Source: Betaproteobacteria bacterium
Lineage (GTDB): Bacteria; Pseudomonadota; Gammaproteobacteria; Burkholderiales; Casimicrobiaceae
Assembly: GCA_009778785.1 (NCBI GenBank)
Contig: WRFN01000017.1
Location: 1-33,365 of the forward strand
DNA length: 33,365 nucleotides
Direction: 5' to 3'
Part shown: positions 1 through 8,622 of the stretch, piece by piece
Position numbering within the stretch: the first letter of the stretch is position 1
Layout of the letters: the number at the start of each line of letters is the position of its first letter
Position numbers and translations under genes: made by a program
Notes under the pieces: generated by a model
What the model was told of the DNA's origin: nothing
The model's database searches: none
What the model saw: only the letters and a program-made list of their open reading frames with translations

Positions 1-454
1 GCCGTCGCCATTCCGACCCCCTCAAGGTCGCGCCCTCACGGGCGTGTGGATTGAAACTTGTTGACGAGACCGAATACCGCAGTTTTACTTGCGTCGCGCC
101 CTCACGGGCGTGTGGATTGAAACGGCACGTTATCAACGCGCCAGCAGCGGTAAAACGCCGTCGCGCCCTCACGGGCGTGTGGATTGAAACACCCGCAATG
201 CGCCAATGATTACGAAGGTTGCAAAGTCGCGCCCTCACGGGCGTGTGGATTGAAACCTGATATTCGCGCCAGACAATTTCTTCCGCGTCTTGTCGCGCCC
301 TCACGGGCGTGTGGATTGAAACGTTTGTTAGGTCATCAATGAGCGGCTCGGCCAGTGTCGCGCCCTCACGGGCGCGTGGATTGAAACAACGAAATGTTTT
401 TCGCTCGCTGGGCGACCTTCCTTGTCGCGCCTTTCATGGGATAGGCAACATGTT
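1..454 (+). CRISPR. CRISPR array, trailing end (type I-C-like repeats)
   Basis: Six 31-nt repeats lie at 27-57, 93-123, 160-190, 226-256, 292-322 and 357-387. They begin GTCGCGCCCTCACGGGCG and end TGTGGATTGAAAC, with a CGCCC/GGGCG stem. The first five are identical and the sixth has one change (T to C at 375). Complete spacers are 34-36 nt (58-92, 124-159, 191-225, 257-291, 323-356, 388-423), and 1-26 is a partial spacer. A decayed seventh repeat starts at 424 in correct register, keeping GTCGCGCC and a CATGGG echo of the second stem arm. Degeneracy at the right end, together with the ATTGAAAC 3' end, puts the leader and cas genes to the left, outside the window. The repeat class resembles type I-C; no cas gene is visible to confirm this. 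The array is read in the plus orientation. Confidence 0.97.
424..454 (+). repeat. Decayed terminal CRISPR repeat
   Basis: This segment sits exactly one spacer length (36 nt) after the last recognisable repeat. Its first eight bases match the repeat, and a further GGG-containing stretch aligns with one inserted base. The 3' half (expected TGGATTGAAAC) is lost. It marks the oldest, trailer-side end of the array. Confidence 0.65.
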
Positions 455-503
455 TATCGATTTTTCTCTGTTGCTTTGCACGCAAGAGAGATGGGCTCAC
501 TTT

Positions 504-1436
504 CTATTTCTTGTCGTGCTTTTCGGCAACGTGTTTGACGAACAGCGAACGCAGCCATTGAATCGCCGGATCGCGGTGGACGCGGTGGTGCCAAACCAGT
601 CGGGTGAAAAAAGTATTGCTAGGCGTGGGGTAAGGGAGCACGACCAGCGGCGCCATTTCGGCAATGTGTTCCGCCGTTTGTCGAGGGAGGGTCAACAAAA
701 AATCGGTTTCGGCCAGTATCAGCGGCGCTGCCAGAAAATAGGGAACACTGATGGCAACTTCTTGCCCGGGCGACGTGAGAAAGGCGACGTCGTCGATGGC
801 GTAGCGCGGCTTTCCGCTTTGCTGCACGGTGATTTGTATGCGCCGGTAACGATTGATCTCGTCGAGTGATGGTGTTTGCCCGCTTTCGGCGTAATGCGCC
901 AAGGGGTGGCTTTTACTCACCACACAAGCATAGGATGCTTCAAAGAGACGGTATTCGTGAAAATCGGCCGGCAGCGGCTGCACGGGATGGATGGCGATGT
1001 CCATTCGACCGTCTTTGAGGCAAGCGTACAAGTCATCGCCGAGCGGGATGATGTCGATTTTCGCGTGTGGCGCTTGCGCGAAAAGGTCGTGCAGGATTCG
1101 TGAGAGGATGGTGAAAACGCCGTTGTCCACCGCGCCGATGCGAAAGGCGCCGTCAAACGAGGCCGGCTCGAATTTTTCCGGCGCCGTTAAATGCCCGATG
1201 GAGGTCAGCGTTTCAAGTACGAGCGGAAACAGGGTTTCGGCGCGTGGCGTCGCCAGCATTCCCTGGCCGGACTTGATGAAGAGGTTGTCGTTGAAGATGA
1301 CGCGAAGTTTGGAGAGTTCTCGGCTGGCCGCCGCCTGGCTCATGCCAAGGCGGTCGGCAGCCAGCGTCAACGAGCGGGTTTCGTGCAGGGTTTTGAACAA
1401 CAGCAGCAGGGGGGTACTGATGGGGGGGTTTTCCAT
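504..1436 (-). CDS. LysR-type transcriptional regulator
   Basis: This 310-residue protein has an N-terminal winged helix-turn-helix (about residues 8-66) of LysR type, with the stretch LAADRLGMSQAAASRELSKL followed by FNDNLFIKSG and TPRAETL. A periplasmic-binding-protein-like effector domain runs from about residue 90 to the end. An upstream extension of the frame to 1592 exists, but ATG 1434-1436 gives the normal family length and puts the HTH at the N-terminus, so it is preferred; the ribosome-binding site there is weak. The gene is divergent from dsbL with about 255 bp between the two starts, the classic LysR arrangement, so dsbL-dsbI is a candidate target. The effector is unknown. It ends about 50 bp after the decayed CRISPR repeat. 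Confidence 0.9.
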   Translation of the reverse strand: MENPPISTPLLLLFKTLHETRSLTLAADRLGMSQAAASRELSKLRVIFNDNLFIKSGQGMLATPRAETLFPLVLETLTSIGHLTAPEKFEPASFDGAFRIGAVDNGVFTILSRILHDLFAQAPHAKIDIIPLGDDLYACLKDGRMDIAIHPVQPLPADFHEYRLFEASYACVVSKSHPLAHYAESGQTPSLDEINRYRRIQITVQQSGKPRYAIDDVAFLTSPGQEVAISVPYFLAAPLILAETDFLLTLPRQTAEHIAEMAPLVVLPYPTPSNTFFTRLVWHHRVHRDPAIQWLRSLFVKHVAEKHDKK

Positions 1437-1691
1437 TTTGCGAATAGGCGTTATCCTGAAATGGGTGTTTGTTTTGTCGGAGTAAACACTTACAATTGCA
1501 TCAACACCTGTGAAATGAAGCGCAACAGGAATAGACTCAAAAGGGAGTGAGTGATTCCTAACAAAACGCAGCTTTATGTAAGTGTAAATCAATCGACGGG
1601 AGGCAGGGTTTGCACATGGGTGTGTTAAAAAGAGTTACTTTCAGTTTGTTGAGTTCCAAGACATAATAAAGTGTTTGATTGGGAGCGATTT
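1437..1691. promoter_or_regulatory. Divergent LysR/dsbL intergenic region with 9-bp dyad
   Basis: This 255-bp region lies between divergent genes. ACACTTACA (1486-1494) and its exact reverse complement TGTAAGTGT (1577-1585) form a perfect 9-bp inverted repeat 82 bp apart. The region is noticeably AT-richer than the neighbouring genes. The two half-sites could be operator sites for the LysR regulator. No convincing -35/-10 pair was assigned. Confidence 0.4.
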
Positions 1692-2354
1692 ATGAGACTG
1701 GCTTTTTTGAAAAATGTTGTAAAAGGTGTTTTTTGCGCCGCCTTCGTCGCCGTGACTTTTCCGGCCTCGGCAGCGACTGAAGGCACGGATTATATGGTGC
1801 TGGAAAAACCGATTCCGAACGCGGACAAAACGCTGATCAAGGTGTTCAGCTACGATTGCCCGTTCTGCTACAAGTACGACAAAAGAGTGACTGTACCGGT
1901 GGTGAAGAAGCTCGAAGGGATTGTCAAATTCGAGCCATATCCACTCGAAACGAAAGCGAAGTACGGGTTGCAGGCCAGCCGTCTCTTCGCGGTGTTGATG
2001 CTCAAAGATGGGGCCAAAGGGGTTTCGCTGATCGACGATAATTCGCTCTTCAAGAAAGCGAAGATGGCCTATTACGAGGCGTATCACGACAAGAAGGAGC
2101 GCTGGGGCGGCGGGGAAAACGATTTCCTGAAAACCGGGCTGGACGCGGTGGGGATGAGCCGCGCCGATTTCGACGCGGCGGTGAAAGACCCCAAGGTCGA
2201 GGGGATGGTACAACAGTGGAAAGTCGGCTATGACATCGCCAAGATTCAGGGCATTCCGGCGTACGTGGTCAACGGCAAGTATCTGATTTACACGAAGAAC
2301 ATCCGTTCGGAGGATGGCTTGGTGGATTTGATCAAAGAATTGGCAAGCAAGTAA
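1692..2354 (+). CDS. dsbL: Periplasmic thiol:disulfide oxidase, DsbA/DsbL family
   Basis: This is a 220-residue secreted thioredoxin-fold protein. The N-terminus has basic residues, then a hydrophobic stretch ending FPASA, a Sec signal peptide with cleavage near residue 27. The active site CPFC is at residues 56-59 after FSYD, and the cis-proline loop GIPAY lies near residue 189. DsbA-family enzymes donate disulfides to folding periplasmic proteins. CPFC rather than CPHC, and pairing with a dsbI-like gene, point to the DsbL branch, which in uropathogenic E. coli serves the arylsulfate sulfotransferase AssT. ATG 1692 is preferred over the in-frame GTG at 1671 because GGGAG lies 6 bases upstream and the signal peptide then starts cleanly. 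dsbI follows after 10 bp. Confidence 0.9.
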   Translation: MRLAFLKNVVKGVFCAAFVAVTFPASAATEGTDYMVLEKPIPNADKTLIKVFSYDCPFCYKYDKRVTVPVVKKLEGIVKFEPYPLETKAKYGLQASRLFAVLMLKDGAKGVSLIDDNSLFKKAKMAYYEAYHDKKERWGGGENDFLKTGLDAVGMSRADFDAAVKDPKVEGMVQQWKVGYDIAKIQGIPAYVVNGKYLIYTKNIRSEDGLVDLIKELASK

Positions 2355-2364
2355 GAGGGCACAA

Positions 2365-3051
2365 ATGGCGCTCAGGAAAATGTGGAAAGCGTTGCGGTCA
2401 TCGCCGGTGGACACGCTTTATACATGGCAGAACCAGCGCTTTCTGTGGGTTGTGATGGCAGTGGCGATGGGTGGATTGGTGTTGATAGCGCACTCGTTCT
2501 TCCAGCTCTACCTCTACATGGCGCCCTGCGAGCAATGCGTTTATATCCGTTTTGCGATGTTGATTGTGGCGGCGGGCGGCGTGATTGGCGCGATCAACCC
2601 GAAAGTCCTCGTGTTGAAGGTGATCGGAACTATCGCCGCTTTTACCGGCTCAATCCTCGGCTTGATGTATTCGGTCAAGTTGGACCGGATTCACCGCGCG
2701 CTGCACGATGCGGACGGGCTTTTCGGGGTGCAGGGTTGTTCGACGGAGCCGCACTTCCCGCTCGAATTGCCGCTGGCGCAGTGGTCGCCGGACTGGTTCA
2801 AGCCGACCGGGGATTGCGGGTACGACGCTCCCAACGTCCCGGACGGGGTAATTTTGGACAGCGTCCAGCAGTGGTTCATCAATATGTACGCGGCATCGGA
2901 TGGCTGGTATCTGATTCCGCCGCTGAAGTTCATGAACATGGCGCAGGCGTGTTTTCTGGCTTTTGGCTTGGTTTTTGCTGTACTGGTCATCATGGTGGTT
3001 GTTTGGGGGATAAGAGTTGCGCGGGGGAAACCTGAGCGCACCACGGCATAA
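2365..3051 (+). CDS. dsbI: Disulfide bond formation protein, DsbB/DsbI family
   Basis: This 228-residue inner-membrane protein has four predicted membrane helices (about residues 27-48, 60-77, 83-102 and 190-215). The first periplasmic loop carries CEQC (C55, C58). The second, long loop carries another cysteine pair (C125, C151). These are the two redox pairs a DsbB-type enzyme uses to reoxidise its partner and pass electrons to quinone. Length and loop layout fit DsbI, the dedicated partner of DsbL, better than classical DsbB (about 175 aa). AGAGGG precedes the ATG. It is co-transcribed with dsbL and followed by a strong terminator. No assT lies in the window, so the client protein is not visible. 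Confidence 0.9.
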   Translation: MALRKMWKALRSSPVDTLYTWQNQRFLWVVMAVAMGGLVLIAHSFFQLYLYMAPCEQCVYIRFAMLIVAAGGVIGAINPKVLVLKVIGTIAAFTGSILGLMYSVKLDRIHRALHDADGLFGVQGCSTEPHFPLELPLAQWSPDWFKPTGDCGYDAPNVPDGVILDSVQQWFINMYAASDGWYLIPPLKFMNMAQACFLAFGLVFAVLVIMVVVWGIRVARGKPERTTA

Positions 3052-3085
3052 CAATACAGAAAAAGGGTGTACCAAAGGGGGTGTT

Positions 3086-3117
3086 CCCCGTCGCGATTGT
3101 GACGGGGATTTTTTTTT
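3086..3117 (+). terminator. Rho-independent terminator after dsbI
   Basis: A 7-bp GC-rich stem CCCCGTC/GACGGGG (3086-3092 with 3101-3107) has an 8-nt loop and is followed by a run of nine T residues. It starts 34 bp after the dsbI stop codon. Confidence 0.92.
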
Positions 3118-3365
3118 GCGCGCAGGAAAAGAAAAATACAACAAACTCCCGTCAGCTTCGCTGTGCCCTTTCAAGGGGACTTATAAGGTGAGTGAGGCCT
3201 ATAACCCTACGCCCGACTAAAGTATGATCCGCTTCATGCAACAGCTCGGGGGTAGCAAAAAAAGCGTCGCGGAGTATTACGAAAATAACTTCGCCAATTA
3301 GTGCTAGACTAATACGATTGCTGAAGTCATTGTGTCTCATCTTTTCCCTGTTTACTATTGTGCGT
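3118..3365. promoter_or_regulatory. Upstream region of the activase gene, with small dyad
   Basis: This non-coding stretch lies between the dsbI terminator and the activase ATG. ATTAGT (3297-3302) and ACTAAT (3308-3313) form a perfect 6-bp dyad with a 5-nt centre, 53 bp before the start codon, the size of a small operator. No confident sigma70 promoter or FNR-type box (TTGAT-N4-ATCAA) is visible, although the product would be expected to act anaerobically. Confidence 0.3.
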
Positions 3366-6300
3366 ATGTCCAGTTTACGTATTGGCATTGATATCGGCTC
3401 CACCACAGTCAAGGTGGTCGTCGTCGATCAAGAGCAGCGTCTTCTTTACAAGACGTACACCCGACATCTCTCCGAAGTTCGCCGGACAGTGGCCGACAAC
3501 ATGGCGCAACTGCGTCAAAGCGGTTTGTTCGCCGACGATGCGCCGACGATGTTGACCATCACCGGTTCCGGCGGCCTCAGCATTGCCGAGATTGCCGGTT
3601 TTCCGTTCGTGCAGGAAGTCATTGCCTGCGCCGAGGCCGTCGAAACCCTGGCGCCGCATACCGATGTGGCTATCGAGTTGGGTGGTGAAGACGCCAAGAT
3701 CACCTTTTTCACCAACGGCGTCGAGCAACGCATGAACGGCGCTTGCGCCGGCGGCACCGGCGCGTTCATCGACCAGATGGCGAGCTTGTTGCGTACCGAT
3801 GCGGTCGGCCTCAACGAGTTGGCAAAAGAAGCGAAGAATCTTTATCCGATTGCGGCGCGCTGCGGCGTGTTTGCGAAAACCGACGTGCAACCGTTGTTGA
3901 ACGAAGGCGTGGCGCGTGGCGATATTGCGCTGTCGATCTTTCAGGCGGTGGCGCATCAAACCATCAGCGGGTTGGCGTGCGGTCGCAAGATTCGAGGGAA
4001 AGTGGCGTTTCTCGGTGGGCCGCTGAATTTTCTGCCCGAGTTGAAAAAGCGTTTCATCGAAACGCTGCAACTGAGCGCCGACGAGGTGGTGGCGACGGAA
4101 AACAGTGAGTTGTTCGTCGCGTTGGGCGCGGCGCTGCACGGCAAACCGAAAGAAGCCAAACCGTTTTCTCAAATTGCGCAAGCCTTCGAAGGCTTGCGTC
4201 ACGGTCATCAGCGCGAGCTGGCGACGCTGCGTCCGTTTTTCGCCGACGCTGAAGCGCGGCGCGCGTTCGAGGCGCGACACAGCGAAGCGAAAGTGAAGCG
4301 CGCTGAACTGGCGACCCATCGCGGCCCCGTATTTTTAGGCATCGACGGCGGTTCGACGACTACCAAGGCCGTGCTCATCAGCGAAAGCGGCGAATTGTTG
4401 TATGCTTACTACGGCAGTAACGAGGGTGACCCGTTGCGAATCGTCGCGGCGGCGCTCGATGAAATTTACACCGCGCTGCCGGAAGACGTGACCATCGCCG
4501 CCTCGGCGGTGACGGGTTACGGCGAAGCGCTGATCCGCGAAGCGTACAAGATCGACTTTTCCGAAGTCGAAACGATGGCGCACTATAAAGCGGCCGATCA
4601 TTTTTTGCCCGGCGTCGATTTCATTCTGGATATCGGCGGTCAGGACATGAAATGTCTGCGCATCAAGAACGGCGTGATCGATAATATTCTGCTGAACGAA
4701 GCGTGTTCATCGGGCTGCGGCTCGTTCATCGAAACCTTCGCGCAGTCGGTGCAAATGCCCGTCGATGCGTTCGCCAAGGCAGCGCTGGAATCGCGGGCGC
4801 CGACCGATCTGGGATCGCGCTGTACCGTGTTCATGAATTCGAGCGTCAAGCAAGCGCAGAAAGAAGGCGCTTCGGTGGCGGACATTTCGGCGGGCTTGTC
4901 TTACGCGGTCATCAAAAACGCGCTCATCAAAGTGATGAAAGTGCGCAATCCGCAAGAGTTGGGCGAAAAAATCATCGTGCAGGGCGGAACGTTTTACAAC
5001 GATTCGATTCTGCGCGCGTTTGAATTGATCTCGGGACGCGATGCCGTTCGCCCCGACATCGCCGGTTTGATGGGCGCGTTCGGTTCGGCTCTGATCGCCA
5101 AGGAACGCTGGCAAGGCGTCGAACCTTCGACGATGTTGAGCGCGGAAGCGTTGCAAGAGTTTTCGGTGCGGCAGTCGATGGCGCGTTGCGGCCAGTGCAC
5201 CAATTTGTGCGCGATGACCGTCAACCGTTTTTCCGACGGCCGCAAATTCATTTCGGGGAACCGCTGCGAGCGCGGTCTCGGTAAAAAGAAAAACGAAAAC
5301 GGGCTGCCCGATTTGTACGAATACAAATACGAGCGCGCCTTTGATTACGAGCCGCTGGCCGAAGAAAACGCGCCGCGCGGCGTGATCGGCATTCCGCGCG
5401 TGCTGAATTTCTTTGAGAACTATCCGCTCTGGTTCACGTTCTTGACCGAGTTGGGCTATCGCGTCGTGTTGTCGCCGCCGTCGTCGAAAGCGATTCTGGA
5501 GCTAGGGTTGGACACGCTGCCGTCTGATTCGATTTGCTATCCGGCCAAGCTGGCGAACGGCCACATCGTCAGTCTGGTGCAGCAAGGCATCAAAACGATT
5601 TTCTATCCGTGCATCCCTTACGAACAAAAAGAGTTCGACGATAGCGACAATCATTTCAACTGTCCGGTCGTCACCTCGTATCCTGAGCTGATTCGCAACA
5701 ACATCGATATTCTGAAAGAAAACAACGTCACGCTGATTCAGCCGTTCCTGTCGCTGGAAGACAAGGACAAACTCGCCAAACGGCTGGCGCCGGTGTTTGC
5801 GCCGTACGGCATCAAGGCGTCGGAAATCCGGCGCGCGCTCGACGCGGGTTGGACCGAGCAGCGGCAATTCAAGCGCGACATCGAGGGCAAAGGCGAAGAA
5901 GTGCTGGCGTGGCTGGAAGAAACCGGAACGCGCGGCGTCGTTCTGGCTGGTCGCCCGTACCACGTCGATCCCGAAATTCATCACGGCATTCCGCAAGTGA
6001 TTACCTCGCTGGGCATGGCCGTGCTCACCGAAGATTCGGTCGCGCATCTGGGCAAACTCAATGAACCGTTGCGCATCGTTGATCAGTGGATGTACCACGC
6101 GCGCCTGTATCGCGCCGCCGCGCTGGCGTCGGTGCGGGAAGGCTTGGAAATCATTCACTTGAATTCGTTTGGCTGCGGTCTCGATTCGATTTCCACCGAT
6201 CAGGTTCAGGAAATTCTGGAAAAATACGGCAGGATTTACACGACCATCAAGATCGACGAAGGCAACAACCTCGGCGCGGCGCGGATTCGCATTCGTTCAT

Positions 6301-7637
6301 TGAAAGCGGCGTTGGAAGAACGCAAGGCACCGCCGCAAGTGCTGCATTTTCATCCGCCCAAATACCGGCAGCGGCCTTTCACCAAAGAAATGCGCGAGAC
6401 CCACACCATTCTCGCGCCGCAAATGTCGCCGGTACATTTCCAGTTTCTGGAATCGGCGTTCAAATCGAAAGGCTATAAGCTGAAAGTTCTCGAAGATGTC
6501 AGTTCGTCGACGGTGGACGAAGGGCTGCGCTACGTCAACAACGATTCCTGCTATCCGGCGATCATCGTCGTCGGCCAGATCATCGAGGCGCTGAAGTCCG
6601 GCGAACACGATCTCTCGACCACGGCGGTGATGATCTCGCAAACCGGCGGCGGTTGTCGCGCTACCAACTACATCAGCTATTTGCGCAAAGCATTGTACGA
6701 CAGCGGTTTTGCTGACATCCCGGTGCTGTCGCTCAACGCGGTCGGGATGGAGAAAAACGAAGGCTTCAAACTGACGCTACCGTTGCTGGGGCGCTTGATG
6801 ATGGGCGTCGTCTATGGCGACCTGCTGATGCAAACCGTTTATCGCGTTCGCCCGTATGAAAAAGTGTCCGGCTCGACCGAGGCACTGTACCAGCATTGGG
6901 TGGCGCGCTGCAAAGAAGCGATTCTCGACGGCAGCTTTTCATTGTTCAAAAAGAACATCTACGACATCGTTCGTGATTTCGACAACCTCGAAATCGTCGA
7001 ACAACGCAAACCACGCGTTGGCCTCGTCGGCGAAATTCTGGTGAAATTCCATCCGATGGCCAACAACGATCTGGCCAAGACCATCGAAAAAGAAGGCGGC
7101 GAAGTGGTGATGCCGGGCCTGATGGATTTCCTTTTGTATTGCGCTTACGACTACGACTTCAACCATCAATTTTTGTCGAAGAGCAAACTGGCGGCGCTCG
7201 CCGGTATCGCGGTCATCAAGGCGATGGAGTTTTATCGGCGCGATATGTGCAAAGCGCTGGCGCAAAGCAAACGCTTCGATCCGCCGCACAGCATCGACGA
7301 ACTGGCGTTCGGCGCGGCGCCGATTCTGTCGCGCGGCAACCAGACCGGCGAAGGCTGGTTCCTGACTGCCGAAATGGTGTCGCTGATCGAACAAGGCGCG
7401 GCCAACATCATCTGCATGCAGCCGTTCGCTTGCTTGCCCAACCACATCACCGGCAAGGGCGTGATCAAAGCGCTGAAAGAACACTACGAAAACGCCAACA
7501 TCACCGCCATCGACTACGATCCTGGCGCATCGGAAGTTAACCAGTTGAACCGGATCAAGCTGATGCTCTCGGTCGCGTTCCGCAACATGGAAAAACACGC
7601 AGCGAGCGAAAAGTCGTTCGAGGAAGCGTTGGCGTAA
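3366..7637 (+). CDS. Fused acyl-CoA dehydratase activase (BadF/HgdC-type) with HgdB-like C-terminal half
   Basis: This 1423-residue protein contains two tandem ASKHA-fold BadF/BadG/BcrA/BcrD ATPase domains (about residues 4-270 and 322-580, starting [11 protein letters not shown] and [11 protein letters not shown]). A Cys-rich segment follows (CGQCTNLC from residue 608, C634). The rest is a DUF2229-like and COG3580/3581-like region (about 675-1410). Activases of this family use ATP to drive low-potential electrons from a [4Fe-4S] cluster into 2-hydroxyacyl-CoA dehydratases or benzoyl-CoA reductase. In HgdC the bridging cluster is held by Cys127 and Cys166 of each subunit. Here C127 and C166, and C447 and C486, repeat the motif with the same 39-residue spacing. 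ATG 3366 is chosen over the earlier TTG 3318 because it begins right at the domain. No dehydratase is nearby, so the true partner is unknown. The cytoplasmic location is inferred. Confidence 0.9.
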   Translation: MSSLRIGIDIGSTTVKVVVVDQEQRLLYKTYTRHLSEVRRTVADNMAQLRQSGLFADDAPTMLTITGSGGLSIAEIAGFPFVQEVIACAEAVETLAPHTDVAIELGGEDAKITFFTNGVEQRMNGACAGGTGAFIDQMASLLRTDAVGLNELAKEAKNLYPIAARCGVFAKTDVQPLLNEGVARGDIALSIFQAVAHQTISGLACGRKIRGKVAFLGGPLNFLPELKKRFIETLQLSADEVVATENSELFVALGAALHGKPKEAKPFSQIAQAFEGLRHGHQRELATLRPFFADAEARRAFEARHSEAKVKRAELATHRGPVFLGIDGGSTTTKAVLISESGELLYAYYGSNEGDPLRIVAAALDEIYTALPEDVTIAASAVTGYGEALIREAYKIDFSEVETMAHYKAADHFLPGVDFILDIGGQDMKCLRIKNGVIDNILLNEACSSGCGSFIETFAQSVQMPVDAFAKAALESRAPTDLGSRCTVFMNSSVKQAQKEGASVADISAGLSYAVIKNALIKVMKVRNPQELGEKIIVQGGTFYNDSILRAFELISGRDAVRPDIAGLMGAFGSALIAKERWQGVEPSTMLSAEALQEFSVRQSMARCGQCTNLCAMTVNRFSDGRKFISGNRCERGLGKKKNENGLPDLYEYKYERAFDYEPLAEENAPRGVIGIPRVLNFFENYPLWFTFLTELGYRVVLSPPSSKAILELGLDTLPSDSICYPAKLANGHIVSLVQQGIKTIFYPCIPYEQKEFDDSDNHFNCPVVTSYPELIRNNIDILKENNVTLIQPFLSLEDKDKLAKRLAPVFAPYGIKASEIRRALDAGWTEQRQFKRDIEGKGEEVLAWLEETGTRGVVLAGRPYHVDPEIHHGIPQVITSLGMAVLTEDSVAHLGKLNEPLRIVDQWMYHARLYRAAALASVREGLEIIHLNSFGCGLDSISTDQVQEILEKYGRIYTTIKIDEGNNLGAARIRIRSLKAALEERKAPPQVLHFHPPKYRQRPFTKEMRETHTILAPQMSPVHFQFLESAFKSKGYKLKVLEDVSSSTVDEGLRYVNNDSCYPAIIVVGQIIEALKSGEHDLSTTAVMISQTGGGCRATNYISYLRKALYDSGFADIPVLSLNAVGMEKNEGFKLTLPLLGRLMMGVVYGDLLMQTVYRVRPYEKVSGSTEALYQHWVARCKEAILDGSFSLFKKNIYDIVRDFDNLEIVEQRKPRVGLVGEILVKFHPMANNDLAKTIEKEGGEVVMPGLMDFLLYCAYDYDFNHQFLSKSKLAALAGIAVIKAMEFYRRDMCKALAQSKRFDPPHSIDELAFGAAPILSRGNQTGEGWFLTAEMVSLIEQGAANIICMQPFACLPNHITGKGVIKALKEHYENANITAIDYDPGASEVNQLNRIKLMLSVAFRNMEKHAASEKSFEEALA

Positions 7638-7756
7638 CGAACGAGGCGTGAGGCAGGCAAAAGTAGAGAGGGCAAAGGCGCGTAGCGCCGTGCCAAACGC
7701 TGTCGTTACGAAGTTGCAATGTTGCACTGGAGGTAAACGAAATATCCACCTTTACT

Positions 7757-7792
7757 GTCATTCCCGCTTGTTCCCGCCTTCGTGGGAATGAC
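7757..7792. repeat. Palindromic intergenic repeat (GTCATTCCCGC type)
   Basis: GTCATTCCCGC (7757-7767) and GTGGGAATGAC (7782-7792) form an 11-bp inverted repeat with one mismatch, between two convergent genes. It belongs to the same family as the copy at 33244-33271. The rest of 7638-7870 shows no gene. Confidence 0.7.
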
Positions 7793-7870
7793 GGCTGTGG
7801 GATGGCCGCCGGACGTTTGACTTCTACTTATTGTGGCAAACCCGCGTTGTTTGCGCGTGGTGATGCTTCG

Positions 7871-8266
7871 CTAACCCACGCTACTCGTCTCTTCGCTGTG
7901 AATGAACCACACGCCCGCCAGCACCAACGCGATCCCCGCGATTTTGAGCCAGTGGATCGGTTCGTTGAAGCAAGGCAATATGGCGGTGGCGACGGCGACC
8001 AGAACATAGCTGATGCTGAGCAAAGGGTAGGCGCGACCGAGCGGCAGCGCGTGCAGCACTTTCAACCAGCACAGCATCGACAGCGCGTAAAAAACGATGC
8101 CGACTGCGATGGCGAGCAGCGCTATCGCATCGGCGCTCCAGATCGGCGAGTTGGCGATCGTCAAAAAGGCGGAGACCGGCGGCAGTTGCGCCATGCCCCA
8201 CTTCATCAGCAGTTGCGCCGCCGACACCAGCGCCACGCTGCCCAACGCCCATCCCGTTCCTCTCAT
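7871..8266 (-). CDS. arnF: L-Ara4N-phosphoundecaprenol flippase subunit ArnF
   Basis: This is a 131-residue SMR-like membrane protein with four predicted helices. It starts MRGTGWALGSVALVSAAQLL and shows the LLSISYVLV stretch typical of ArnF. With ArnE it is thought to form the heterodimer that flips undecaprenyl phosphate-L-Ara4N across the inner membrane to ArnT. The frame extends upstream, but ATG 8264-8266 overlaps the arnE stop by four bases (ATGA), follows a GGTGAG site, and gives the family length. It is the last gene of the operon and converges on the activase gene. Confidence 0.93.
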   Translation of the reverse strand: MRGTGWALGSVALVSAAQLLMKWGMAQLPPVSAFLTIANSPIWSADAIALLAIAVGIVFYALSMLCWLKVLHALPLGRAYPLLSISYVLVAVATAILPCFNEPIHWLKIAGIALVLAGVWFIHSEETSSVG

Positions 8267-8622
8267 AAGCTCACCCCCAACAGGATGACGCCGAGCACGA
8301 TGCAGCCGATTCCGACGAGGTGGCGGCGCGACAGCGTTTCGTGAAAAAGGTAACGGGCGGCCAGCGCCATCAGCACGAAGTTGAAACTGAGCATCGGGTA
8401 CGCGACGCCCACCGGCAACAACTGCAATGCCCACAACCAGCACAACAAGCCCAACCCCAGTGCGCCGACGGCCAACACCAGCCAGCCGAACGTTTTTTTC
8501 TTTCTCGCGGATTTTTCAGCGGCGGAAGGCGCTGCCGATTTCCAGCATTCGACCGCTTGCTTCTGACACAACTGGCCGCAGCAAGTCAGGACGCACACCA
8601 GCAAGACGAGCAGAAAACTCAT
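8263..8622 (-). CDS. arnE: L-Ara4N-phosphoundecaprenol flippase subunit ArnE
   Basis: This is a 119-residue membrane protein with the hallmark GQLCQKQA in helix 1 and VGVAYPMLSFNFV in the middle, both characteristic of ArnE (E. coli 111 aa). The loop between helices 1 and 2 is longer than usual and basic (SAAEKSARKKK). It is the partner of ArnF in the flippase. ATG 8620-8622 overlaps the arnT stop by four bases (ATGA), and the gene itself overlaps arnF by four bases, indicating translational coupling. Confidence 0.93.
   Translation of the reverse strand: MSFLLVLLVCVLTCCGQLCQKQAVECWKSAAPSAAEKSARKKKTFGWLVLAVGALGLGLLCWLWALQLLPVGVAYPMLSFNFVLMALAARYLFHETLSRRHLVGIGCIVLGVILLGVSL

Noticed and set aside
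309-869. Plus-strand ORF of 186 codons through the CRISPR end
   Set aside because: It begins inside a CRISPR repeat and runs antisense to the LysR gene; no family resemblance.
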